From assembly GCA_965218235.1 (NCBI GenBank), contig OZ244596.1, positions 1,674,001 to 1,738,000 of the forward strand: a DNA stretch of 64,000 nt, written 5' to 3'. A program made the position numbers and the translations under genes. Below are positions 51,576 to 59,236 of this stretch, piece by piece. This DNA is from CADCWK01 sp965218235. GTDB taxonomy: Bacteria > Chloroflexota > Chloroflexia > Thermomicrobiales > UBA6265. Under the pieces are notes generated by a model. That model worked only from the letters and a program-made list of their open reading frames with translations. It ran no database searches and was not told where the DNA came from. Positions within the stretch are counted from its first letter, which is position 1. Each line of letters starts with the position of its first letter.

Positions 51576-51841
51576 CGTCGTTGCTCGATCCCGTCAGGTG
51601 AGCGAGTGAACCGCCCACTGAAAGCCGCTCGTCGTTCCCGGCATGGTACGCCGCCGCGAACCCGGCGACCACTGGCCCCGGTCATTCCTGCCCGGCCGCG
51701 CCAATCAGGGCACCGGGCTGTAGTCCTGGTCCAGGAGTTCATTTCCCAACCACCGTTGGGATACAAGGGCGTCGTGAACGTTTTGGCTCCGCGGAATTTG
51801 GGGACATACCGGGCGCCGTCCAGCCGGTTATGAACGGAGCG

Positions 51842-53005
51842 CTAAACCGTCGCGACGTAGGCGGCGATCCGGTCGACGGCCCGTTGCAGGTTCTCATCGC
51901 TGTTGGCGGTTGAGAGCCGGATGTACCCCTCGCCGTGGGCGCCGAACGACGTCCCGGCGATCGTCGCGACGCCCTGATCCTGGAGGAGCCCGTCGGCGAA
52001 CGCCGCGCTGCTCAGGCCGGTCGCGGAGATGTTCGGGAAGACGTAGAAGGCGCCGGCCGGCCGGGAGCAGGACAAGCCGGGGATGGCGTTGAGCCCGCCC
52101 ACGACCTGATCGCGGCGGTGCCGAAACGCCTCCCGCATCGCGAAGACCTCGTCCATCGGCCCGGTCAGGGCGGCGAGCCCGGCCCGCTGGACGGCGACCG
52201 ACGCGCAGGAGACGCTGTTGACCATCAGCTTCGTGAATGGCTCGACCAGCCCGACCGGGACGATCCCGTAGCCCAGACGCCAGCCGGTCATCGCGAAGGT
52301 CTTGCTGAACCCGTCGAGCAGGATGGTCCGCTCGGCCATGCCGGGGAAGGACGCCAGGGATGCGTGCTCGCCATCGAAGACCAGCTCGCTGTAGATCTCG
52401 TCGCTCAGCACCCAGAGGTCGTGGCGGACGGCCAGCGCGGCGATCCGCTCCAGGTCGCCGGGCGGAATCACGCCGCCGGTCGGGTTGCCCGGCGTGTTGA
52501 CGATCAGGAGCCGGGTCCGGGGGGTGATCAGCCGCTCCAGCTCGTCCACGTCCAGCCCGAAGGCGTGCTGCTCGCGCAGGGGGATCGGCACGGCCGTCGC
52601 CCCGGCGAAGTCGATCATCGAACGGTAGATCGGGAAGCCAGGGTCCGGGGAGATCACCTCGTCGCCGGCTTCGACCAGCGCCAGCATCGTGAAGAACATC
52701 ACCGGCTTCGCGCCCGGTGTGACGATGACCTGCTCCGGGACGGAGCTGGTGCCGCGCAGGCTGTTCGTCCGGACCGCGATGGCCGCCTGCAGCTCGGGGT
52801 CGCCGGCGGCGGGGCCGTAGTGAGTCCAGCCCTGGGCCAGCGCCTCGCGGCCGGCCTCGACGACATGGTCAGGCGTACCGAAGTCCGGCTCGCCGATCTC
52901 GAGGTGGATGACATCCCGTCCCCGCGCCTCCAGCGCCCGCGCTCGCGCCAGTACCTCGAACGCCGATTCCGAACCGAGCCGTCCCATCCGTCCAGCCAGC
53001 CGCAT
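51842..53005 (-). CDS. Class I/II aminotransferase
   Basis: This 387-residue PLP fold-type I enzyme has EIGEPDFGTPDHV near the N-terminus, NTPGNPTGG (the Asn that contacts PLP), LSDEIYSELVF (Asp), the PLP Lys in LLDGFSKTFAMTGWRLGY and the substrate carboxylate Arg in YIRLSTAN. It resembles the aspartate/alanine aminotransferase subgroup of thermophiles, but amino-acid preference cannot be read from these motifs. It stands alone. Confidence 0.92.
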   Translation of the reverse strand: MRLAGRMGRLGSESAFEVLARARALEARGRDVIHLEIGEPDFGTPDHVVEAGREALAQGWTHYGPAAGDPELQAAIAVRTNSLRGTSSVPEQVIVTPGAKPVMFFTMLALVEAGDEVISPDPGFPIYRSMIDFAGATAVPIPLREQHAFGLDVDELERLITPRTRLLIVNTPGNPTGGVIPPGDLERIAALAVRHDLWVLSDEIYSELVFDGEHASLASFPGMAERTILLDGFSKTFAMTGWRLGYGIVPVGLVEPFTKLMVNSVSCASVAVQRAGLAALTGPMDEVFAMREAFRHRRDQVVGGLNAIPGLSCSRPAGAFYVFPNISATGLSSAAFADGLLQDQGVATIAGTSFGAHGEGYIRLSTANSDENLQRAVDRIAAYVATV

Positions 53006-53083
53006 CCATTTCCTCCCCGGTTCACTTCAAGAACGTCATGATGCCGCATGGCATGCAACGTCAACAGATGGGCAATGTCAGAT

Positions 53084-53455
53084 TCAAGGCACCCGCTCTC
53101 CCTGCCTGGTCCACAGCAACTGCTCAGCCGTCCTCAGGAGGTCCGGCATGGCCCGCTGGACATCGTGCCAGAAACGTCGGGGCGGATAGTCCTCATCGCC
53201 ATCCTCGTCCCGATAGGCGATCGCGTTTCGGAGACCGATCAGGGCATCGCCGCCGGCGATCCGCAGGAAGAGCGGGCGGTCCTCGTCCCGGAGACGGATC
53301 AGGTCATCGCCGATGATCTCGACCTTGCGCTCGACGATCGCCCGGAGGTCAACGTCGGTCTCATACTCGGCCGCGTCCCGCCCGGCGCCGCGGGTCTGGA
53401 TCAGTCGGGCCGAGTAGACGATCTCCCGGACCAGATGTTCATGCCTGGGCAGCAT
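53084..53455 (-). CDS. HepT-like (HEPN) toxin of first MNT/HepT module, His-less
   Basis: This 123-residue all-helical protein follows an MntA gene and has the HEPN helix order, with ARLIQTRGAGRDAAEYETDVDLRAIVERKVEIIGDDLIRL and GLRNAIAYRDED. In active HepT ribonucleases this spot reads RX4H (usually then XY); here it is R-NAIA-Y, so Tyr stands where the catalytic His should be. CAT to TAT would be a single change. The gene overlaps the MntA gene by 17 nt. Either the toxin is dead or it works differently. Confidence 0.78.
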   Translation of the reverse strand: MLPRHEHLVREIVYSARLIQTRGAGRDAAEYETDVDLRAIVERKVEIIGDDLIRLRDEDRPLFLRIAGGDALIGLRNAIAYRDEDGDEDYPPRRFWHDVQRAMPDLLRTAEQLLWTRQGERVP

Positions 53456-53798
53456 CGAGGACCAACGCCCGGCTCCGCTCGATGCCGTCGCGAACAGAGG
53501 TTTTCATGACGTTGCGGTCGTCAATAACATCGACCCGTGCCCGCATCGCCCTGCCGAGTTCCCTCTGAAGATTGTGGAATCGACCGTACCATGACCCATA
53601 GTCATACCCCTCCGAGTACGCGACCGGGAAATCGGAGTCACTGGTAAAAAGGTCGAAGGCACCGATGGTCGCCGAACCGAACAGGTCGAGCGGTGCGACG
53701 CCGAAGCGCTGGCAGAGCCTAATGATCTCGGCCCGCTTCGCCTCGATCTCGGGCGGAATCGTCGGGATGGCGTCAATCGCCGTCAGCACGGTGCTCAC
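53439..53798 (-). CDS. MntA-like nucleotidyltransferase antitoxin, module 1
   Basis: This 119-residue minimal nucleotidyltransferase has LFGSATIGAFDLFTSDSDFPV, the GS-x(11)-DxD variant of the metal site, preceded by AEIIRLCQRFGVAPLDLF. In related systems MntA adenylylates the HepT toxin on a Tyr next to its active site. It shares its opening helix and PTIPPEIEAKR segment with the MntA of module 2, so the two modules came from one ancestor. Its 3' end overlaps the hepT gene. Confidence 0.85.
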   Translation of the reverse strand: MSTVLTAIDAIPTIPPEIEAKRAEIIRLCQRFGVAPLDLFGSATIGAFDLFTSDSDFPVAYSEGYDYGSWYGRFHNLQRELGRAMRARVDVIDDRNVMKTSVRDGIERSRALVLDAAQA

Positions 53799-53837
53799 TC
53801 TCCATTTCGCGGGCTTGTCCGGTGACTGCTCGGGGTC

Positions 53838-54170
53838 CTACTCAAGGAGCGCATTGAGGCTTGTCAAGAGAATCGGCAGGTCATTGACCACCGTATCCCA
53901 GATGATCTCCTGCTGAATGCTCTCGTATCCAGGAACAAGTCGGTTGCGCAGGCCGACGAACTCGCCCGCCGATGGAATTATCAGCGAACGCTCATCCGAT
54001 CGGCGTGCAAGATTGATGGCTTCGCCAACGGTTATGAGCAAACGCTCAACAATGAGCTGCAGTGCCTCGTTTGCAAGATAGTATTCAGCCGATTCATCAG
54101 CAACAAAGGATGCGATTCGTTCACTCGCAAGCTTGGCGTCATAGAGTCGCGTCCTCGTTTCACGGTTCAA
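53838..54170 (-). CDS. HepT-like (HEPN) toxin of second MNT/HepT module, His replaced by Pro
   Basis: A 110-residue HEPN protein with DAKLASERIASFVADESAEYYLANEALQLIVERLLITVGEAINLARR and the signature region EFVGLRNRLVPGYESIQQEIIW. The standard motif is RX4HXY; here the His is Pro (codon CCT) while Arg, Asn and Tyr are kept, so the RNase site is broken but the Tyr that MntA would modify remains. The TTG start at 54170 follows GGAGAG and overlaps the MntA end. Other starts would add unrelated sequence. Confidence 0.82.
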   Translation of the reverse strand: MNRETRTRLYDAKLASERIASFVADESAEYYLANEALQLIVERLLITVGEAINLARRSDERSLIIPSAGEFVGLRNRLVPGYESIQQEIIWDTVVNDLPILLTSLNALLE

Positions 54171-54483
54171 TCCGACTCTCCGCAACGGCCTCCATATAGT
54201 ATGGATTGCGTCCGCTTGGCTCGGCATTGAGATCGACCGGCCGACCGAGCAGGGATTGCATGGCCTCCTCGAATCCGAAGAACCGCCTGGCGATGCCAGG
54301 GGAATAGCTTCCAAAGTCCACGATGAAGTCGTAGTCGCTGGTATCAGGGTCGGACCGGCCAATCGTGGATGAGCCGAACATGTCGAGCCGTTTCACGCCG
54401 AATCGCTGGCAAAGCTCGACGATCTCGGTCCGCTTCGCCTCGATCTCGGGCGGGATCGTCGGGGTGATCTTCGTCTCGGTCAT
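54160..54483 (-). CDS. MntA-like nucleotidyltransferase antitoxin, module 2
   Basis: This 107-residue nucleotidyltransferase opens MTETKITPTIPPEIEAKR and has DMFGSSTIGRSDPDTSDYDFIV, the GS-x(11)-DxD site, and VDLNAEPSGRNPYYMEAVAESR. It is a clear paralogue of the MntA at 53439-53798. ATG 54483 follows GGGGGGAG. It is directly upstream of its HepT partner and overlaps it. An upstream in-frame ATG (54504) is possible. Confidence 0.85.
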   Translation of the reverse strand: MTETKITPTIPPEIEAKRTEIVELCQRFGVKRLDMFGSSTIGRSDPDTSDYDFIVDFGSYSPGIARRFFGFEEAMQSLLGRPVDLNAEPSGRNPYYMEAVAESRIEP

Positions 54484-54568
54484 GGCTCCCCCCTCTGCCG
54501 CCATATTCTACCGGACGTCAACAGTTCTGACGGTGTCGATCCCTGCCGTCCGATGGGGTCCGGCAATG

Positions 54569-54610
54569 AAAACACGGACGCCGGCTGCCATTCGGCGGCC
54601 AGCGTCCGTG
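54569..54610 (-). terminator. Terminator of the oxidoreductase operon
   Basis: On the minus strand a CACGGACGCTGG/CCGGCGTCCGTG stem (one G-T pair) is followed by TTTTC. It lies 18 nt after the stop of the GMC-type gene. Confidence 0.78.
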
Positions 54611-54627
54611 AGCCGGATCGGTCCGAT

Positions 54628-56388
54628 CTACGCCAGCGGGCCGGGGCTGGGCAGATAGGTATTGATGATGGCGTCCGCCGCCTTGTAGGCGAGGGCGCCG
54701 ACGGTGCCGGTTGGGTTGTAACCGGCGTTCTGGGGGAAGTTGGTCGCACCCACGACGAAGAGGTTCGAGACGTCCCAGCTCTGGAGCGAGGTGTTGACGG
54801 CCGAGGTCGTCGGGTCGGCACCCATCACCACGCCGCCCTGGAGGTGTGTCGACTGGTAGGGCACGATACTGTAGTCGGTGATGTCGCCCCCGATCCGGGT
54901 GATCGATCCGCCCATCGCCTGCGCGATCTGCGTCAGCGGGTTATCCGCGATCCACTTGACCATCTTGCGCTCGTTGTCCGTCCAGTTGAACGTCATCCGG
55001 AGCAGCGGGTTGCCATAGATGTCGCGGTAAGTCGGGTCGAGGTCGAGGTAGTTCTGGCGGTAGGCTGGGCTCTCACCCTGCATGCTGAAACCGGCCGACC
55101 GGTTGTAGTACTGCTTGACGGTCGACTTCCAGCCGCTGCCCCAGGTTGGACTATCCGGCGGCAGGGGCCCGTTGCTCTCGATCGGGCGGGCGCCGGTGTT
55201 GTTGGCGGCGATGTTGCCGCCACCGAAGAAGCCCAGCCCGGTGTGGTCGAAGTTGTCGAAGTTGAAGTCGTCCATCGCGAAGCCGGCCGACCCGGCCCCC
55301 ATGAACCGGTTCATGATCTTGTCGTCGTACCAGACGGTCGCGCTGGCGCCGCCCAGCTGGTAGGTGTAGTTCCGGCCGACGACACCGGTGTTCTGGACGG
55401 GGTCGTAGGGCTGGCCGATCCCGGACAGCAGCATGAGTCGCACGTTCTCGAGGGTGAAGGCGCCGAGCACGATCAGATCGGCCGGCTGCTCCTGCTCCTG
55501 ACCGGAGCCATCGTAGTAGGAGACGCTGGTCGCCTTCCCGCCGGTGTGGTTGATCCGGAATACGTCGCAGAACTGGCGGATCTCGACGTTGCCGCTCTTG
55601 AGGGCACTGGGGATGACCGTCACGATTGGGCTGGCCTTGGCGCCAACGTGGCAACCATACCGCTCGCAGAAGCCGCAGAAGTTACAGGGCGCGAGTGACT
55701 GGCCGTCCGGGTTGGTGTAGGCGCCGGTGCTGTTGGCGCTGGGCATCGGGAAGACGTGGTAGCCCAGCTGGGTCGCGGCGTCCCGGAAGAGCGTCGTGTT
55801 GTATGGCTTCTTGTTGGGTCCCTGTGGGTATTCCTCGGAGCGGGGACCCTCGAAGGGATTGCCGCCGTCCTGGATCACGCCCTGGAGGTTGCCGGCCTTG
55901 CCGCCAATCCCGAAGGTCTTCTCGTACTGGGTGTAATATGGCTCCATGTCCTGCCAGGAGACGCCCCAGTCCTGGACCGTCGTGTCCTCCGGCAGGAAGT
56001 CCGGCCCGTAGCGCTGCTCGAGGTGCGACCGGTAGTTGAACGACTGCTCCAGATGCCGCCAGGAGACGCCGTTCCAGTGGACCATGGCCCCACCGACGCC
56101 GTTGCCGGGCAGGAAGGAACCGATCTGGCGCATCGGCAGTGCCGTCTGCGACCGGTCATTGCGGAACGTCACCGTGTTGCGGGCGAGGTTCTGGAAGAGC
56201 TCACCCTGCAGACTGTAGCGCCACTCGTCGAAGTGGTCCTGGAGGAAGTCCGGGTAGGTGTCGCGGTACGGCCCCCTCTCCAGCCCGACCATTTTCAGGC
56301 TGGTGTGCTTGCCCAGCTCGTTGGCGATGGTCCCGCCAACCATGCCGAAGCCGATGAAGACGACATCCGTTTTCGGTAGCATTGCCAT
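54628..56388 (-). CDS. GMC-type oxidoreductase, gluconate-2-dehydrogenase large-subunit-like
   Basis: This 586-residue FAD enzyme has the dinucleotide fold DVVFIGFGMVGGTIANELGKH at the N-terminus, GNGVGGAMVHWNGVSW (GMC signature region), a four-Cys cluster CNFCGFCERYGC and the C-terminal FAD strand VGATNFPQNAGYNPTGTVGALAYKAADAI. It is close in layout to the flavoprotein subunit of gluconate-2-dehydrogenase-like complexes. Its partner, the Tat-exported small subunit, is encoded 2 nt upstream. This subunit has no signal of its own, so it is probably carried out with the partner. No cytochrome subunit gene follows. Confidence 0.85.
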   Translation of the reverse strand: MAMLPKTDVVFIGFGMVGGTIANELGKHTSLKMVGLERGPYRDTYPDFLQDHFDEWRYSLQGELFQNLARNTVTFRNDRSQTALPMRQIGSFLPGNGVGGAMVHWNGVSWRHLEQSFNYRSHLEQRYGPDFLPEDTTVQDWGVSWQDMEPYYTQYEKTFGIGGKAGNLQGVIQDGGNPFEGPRSEEYPQGPNKKPYNTTLFRDAATQLGYHVFPMPSANSTGAYTNPDGQSLAPCNFCGFCERYGCHVGAKASPIVTVIPSALKSGNVEIRQFCDVFRINHTGGKATSVSYYDGSGQEQEQPADLIVLGAFTLENVRLMLLSGIGQPYDPVQNTGVVGRNYTYQLGGASATVWYDDKIMNRFMGAGSAGFAMDDFNFDNFDHTGLGFFGGGNIAANNTGARPIESNGPLPPDSPTWGSGWKSTVKQYYNRSAGFSMQGESPAYRQNYLDLDPTYRDIYGNPLLRMTFNWTDNERKMVKWIADNPLTQIAQAMGGSITRIGGDITDYSIVPYQSTHLQGGVVMGADPTTSAVNTSLQSWDVSNLFVVGATNFPQNAGYNPTGTVGALAYKAADAIINTYLPSPGPLA

Positions 56389-56390
56389 CG

Positions 56391-57368
56391 TTACAGCCCC
56401 CCGCCCACTTGTTCCTGGTACTGGCCCAGGCTGATGTAGTCGCCCTCGAAGGGCTGGTTGTAGTTCTCGATCACGTCGAAGTAACTCAGGTGCGCGCCGG
56501 GGAAGCCGATCATCTTCCAGCCGACCATGTCCCGATTGCCGCCCTGGACCGGGTCCGCGAAGAAGCCCGCCATGGTGTAGTTGCGCAGGAGTGTGAAGAA
56601 GGCGGTCGCGCCCGAAGTCGCGCCCGAGGTTGTATCCAGCGACAGGTTTGGCGTGAGCTGCGAGCCCTGGGCGAGCGGGTTGGTCTGGAACGACGAGCCA
56701 CCGAAGCCCTCCGGCTTGCCCTGCGACAGGTCCGTCAGGAGCTGGTCCTGTTGCTCCGGGGTACACGCGACGAACCCCTGCTGGAAGGTTTGCTGGGCGT
56801 AGGCTTCCAGCCCGAAGATGCCGACCCGGAACTGGTCCCGGATCGGGAGGGCCGACTGGTCGCCCTGGGTCGGCTCACCGGCGAGGAACGGGCCCATGAC
56901 GTACCGGTTGCCGCGGTAGCCCATCCCCTCCTTGGCGATCTGGCGGTCGATGAAGTAGACGACGCCGGCCTCGGTCGCTCCAGGGCCGGTATCGTCGGTC
57001 GGGATTATTCGGGCGGCGGCGGCCTGAATGATCTGGGCCTGGAACGGAACGAAGACGGTGAAGCCCTGGTTGGTCGCGGCCGCCGGAGACATGTCCATTC
57101 CGGCCATGGCGTCGGGCGTGCCGACGGGTGTCGCGGCCGGCGTGCCGTCCTGGGCGCCAGCCACCCGGAACGCAAGCGGAGCCGCGACCGCGGCGACACC
57201 GGTGGCCGCGCCGGTCGCCATCAGCCGGCGGCGGTTGATGCGGTGCTGTTCGTCCGGGCCGCTCCGGTCGGGCTCCGGCGGCGAGACGGCGTCATGGTTC
57301 CCTGAAGATTCGGAGTCCGCCGGGTACGGTCCCGGCCGGGCGTCGTTGTTCGGGTCGAGGGTGCGCAT
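56391..57368 (-). CDS. Gluconate-2-dehydrogenase subunit 3-like, Tat-exported
   Basis: This 325-residue protein has a Tat leader (NRRRLMATGAATGVAAVAAP, about 45-64) followed by a Thr-Pro linker (GTPAATPVGTPDAM). The mature part resembles the family of gluconate-2-dehydrogenase subunit 3: GVVYFIDRQIAKEGMGYRG, GIFGLEAYAQQTFQ, FFTLLRNYTMAGFFADPVQGGNRDMVGWKMIGFPG. It would escort the FAD subunit across the membrane. The ATG start follows GGAG at somewhat long spacing. It is the first gene of a two-gene unit. Confidence 0.85.
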   Translation of the reverse strand: MRTLDPNNDARPGPYPADSESSGNHDAVSPPEPDRSGPDEQHRINRRRLMATGAATGVAAVAAPLAFRVAGAQDGTPAATPVGTPDAMAGMDMSPAAATNQGFTVFVPFQAQIIQAAAARIIPTDDTGPGATEAGVVYFIDRQIAKEGMGYRGNRYVMGPFLAGEPTQGDQSALPIRDQFRVGIFGLEAYAQQTFQQGFVACTPEQQDQLLTDLSQGKPEGFGGSSFQTNPLAQGSQLTPNLSLDTTSGATSGATAFFTLLRNYTMAGFFADPVQGGNRDMVGWKMIGFPGAHLSYFDVIENYNQPFEGDYISLGQYQEQVGGGL

Positions 57369-58030
57369 GATGGCCTCGCTCCTTGCCGTCGGTGGGCAGT
57401 TCATCCTGCCCGACATTTGGACAGACGCGTGTCGATCCCGGTCGACGCCGGGCGCTGCCGAGTCATTCGACGCAGACCAGCCGGTTCAGGTCAGCTCGAT
57501 CCCCATTCCTCCCCGGATACGCTTGCGAGCGTGCCGCCGACATGGCGCCATGGGCAACGGCCATATTGCAGCAAACCGCATGCCACATCGCGCCACGAAG
57601 CACATCTTATCAGGACTGATTCGCCATTCCGATGGGTCTTCGCGTCGGATCGCTTGACACAATGTTCACGATTGCTGGTGCCACGCCCGATCTTTCCTGC
57701 CGACGAGGTCTCATCGCAAGGACACGTCTCACGCTTCGCTGGCCTTGAGGGCGCCATGACACCGGTTGGAGAGACGAGGCTCTCGCTTCGCTGGCCCTGC
57801 TCGCTTCGCTCCCGTGCCGCCAGCGAAGCAGGAAGCGTCATACCGCGCAGCGGTGCCGATATTCCGGAGCGACGGGTCTGGACGGGAGACGTTTTTCACG
57901 ATCACCGCTATCGCCCTGGGGGTCGATGGCCGCCGCGACGGCCTGGATCGCCAGCGAAGCGAGAGCTTCGCCCCTATGATGACGACGAACGTCCGACCGA
58001 TGGTCGTGACAGGGTGAGGATCGAACGCCG
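57369..58030. other. Gene-free repeat-filled interval
   Basis: No real gene is seen in these 662 nt. Several copies of a CTCTCGCTTCGCTGGC-like motif occur in both orientations (about 57729, 57779, 57800, 57820 and 57950), one of which makes the inverted-repeat element at 57779-57966. A copy of the same motif lies at about 5740 in the gap after the PhyH gene, so this is a dispersed family. The 5' end of the Tat-exported subunit's promoter must also be here. Confidence 0.6.
57779..57966. repeat. Inverted-repeat element of a second dispersed family
   Basis: The 17-bp arms GCTCTCGCTTCGCTGGC (57779-57795) and its exact reverse complement at 57950-57966 bound 188 bp of non-coding sequence. The bases just past the right arm read TTCGCCCCTAT, recalling the end of the other MITE family. 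It has no open frame of note. Confidence 0.65.
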
Positions 58031-59122
58031 CTACCCGATGCCCACTACCTGCTCCGAATCGCGACCGGGGCGGCGGACGACGCGGCCGATGGGGAGTGAG
58101 CCGGGCAAGGCGGCGCGGGCGGCTGCCTCGTCCTGTGGGCGGACGGCGACGACGAAGCCAATCCCCATGTTGAAGGCCCGGTAGCGCTCCCGGAACGGCA
58201 CGTCGCCTTCCAGGACCAGCCAGGTGAAGACCGGTGGGACCGCCCACGACGACGGGTCGATCTCGGCGGCGAGATCGTCGGCCAGGATGCGGGGGACGTT
58301 GTCGACCAACCCGCCGCCGGTGACGTGAACCATGCCTCGGACGATCGACTCGTCGACCTCGGACAGCGGCGCGATGGCGGGCCGGAACGAGGCGTGGCCG
58401 GCGAGCAGGGCGCTGCCGATCGTCCGCCTCTCGTCGCTGGGTAATGGTTCAGCCAGGCGGGCGCGGTCGGCGTCGAGGTCGCCGGTCAGTCCCGCGATCC
58501 GGCGGGCGAGACTGAAGCCGTTGGTCTGGAGGCCGCCGCTCGGCAGCCCGAGCAGGACGTCGCCAGCGCGGATGTCCGACCCGTCGATGACACGATCCGG
58601 AGCGACCTCCCCGACGATGAAGCCGGCGGCGTCGTACTCGCCGGGCGCGTACATTCCCGGCATCTCGGCCGTCTCGCCACCAATCAGGGCGAGGCCGTTG
58701 TCCTGGCACGAAGCGACCAGCCCGGCGACGAAGCCGTCGAAGGCGTCGCGGTCGAAGACACCGGTCGAGAAGTAGTCGAGGAAGAACAGCGGCCGGGCAC
58801 CGAGCGTCAGAATGTCGTTGACGCAGTGATTGACGAGGTCGCGGCCCATCCGCTCATGCGCGTCGCCGCCGAGCAGGAAGGCGAGCTTGAGCTTGGTCCC
58901 GACGCCGTCGGCGCTGGCGACGAGCAGGCGCTCCGGTCCGGACGGAATCCGGTACATGCCGCCGAAATGGCCGATCTCCGCCGCCGGACCGCCCGGACTG
59001 CCAGCCGGAGTCGCCCCGAACGCCGCCCGGGCCCGCTCGGCGATCCGGCCGACGGCGCTGCTGGTCGCGTCGATGTCCACCCCGGCATCACGGTACGTCG
59101 TGCCAGCCCGCGGCCTGCTCAC
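58031..59122 (-). CDS. purM: Phosphoribosylformylglycinamidine cyclo-ligase (AIR synthase)
   Basis: This 363-residue enzyme closes the imidazole ring in purine synthesis with ATP. It has TYRDAGVDIDA, SADGVGTKLKLAFLLGG, RDLVNHCVNDILTLGARPLFFLDY, GGETAEMPGMYAPGEYDAAGFIVG and the C-terminal VHVTGGGLVDNVPRIL and FNMGIGFVVAV. The length is normal. The start is GTG at 59122. It follows the dynamin-like gene with a gap of 114 nt. No other pur gene is adjacent. Confidence 0.95.
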   Translation of the reverse strand: MSRPRAGTTYRDAGVDIDATSSAVGRIAERARAAFGATPAGSPGGPAAEIGHFGGMYRIPSGPERLLVASADGVGTKLKLAFLLGGDAHERMGRDLVNHCVNDILTLGARPLFFLDYFSTGVFDRDAFDGFVAGLVASCQDNGLALIGGETAEMPGMYAPGEYDAAGFIVGEVAPDRVIDGSDIRAGDVLLGLPSGGLQTNGFSLARRIAGLTGDLDADRARLAEPLPSDERRTIGSALLAGHASFRPAIAPLSEVDESIVRGMVHVTGGGLVDNVPRILADDLAAEIDPSSWAVPPVFTWLVLEGDVPFRERYRAFNMGIGFVVAVRPQDEAAARAALPGSLPIGRVVRRPGRDSEQVVGIG

Positions 59123-59236
59123 CGGTCACTCCCTGCTTCCGAGGTCCGGCGGTCAACGGACCGGACTGAACGACACTGGACGACAAAACGCGGTAAACCC
59201 GGTCCATCGACGTACCCACGGAAACCCAGGAACGGA

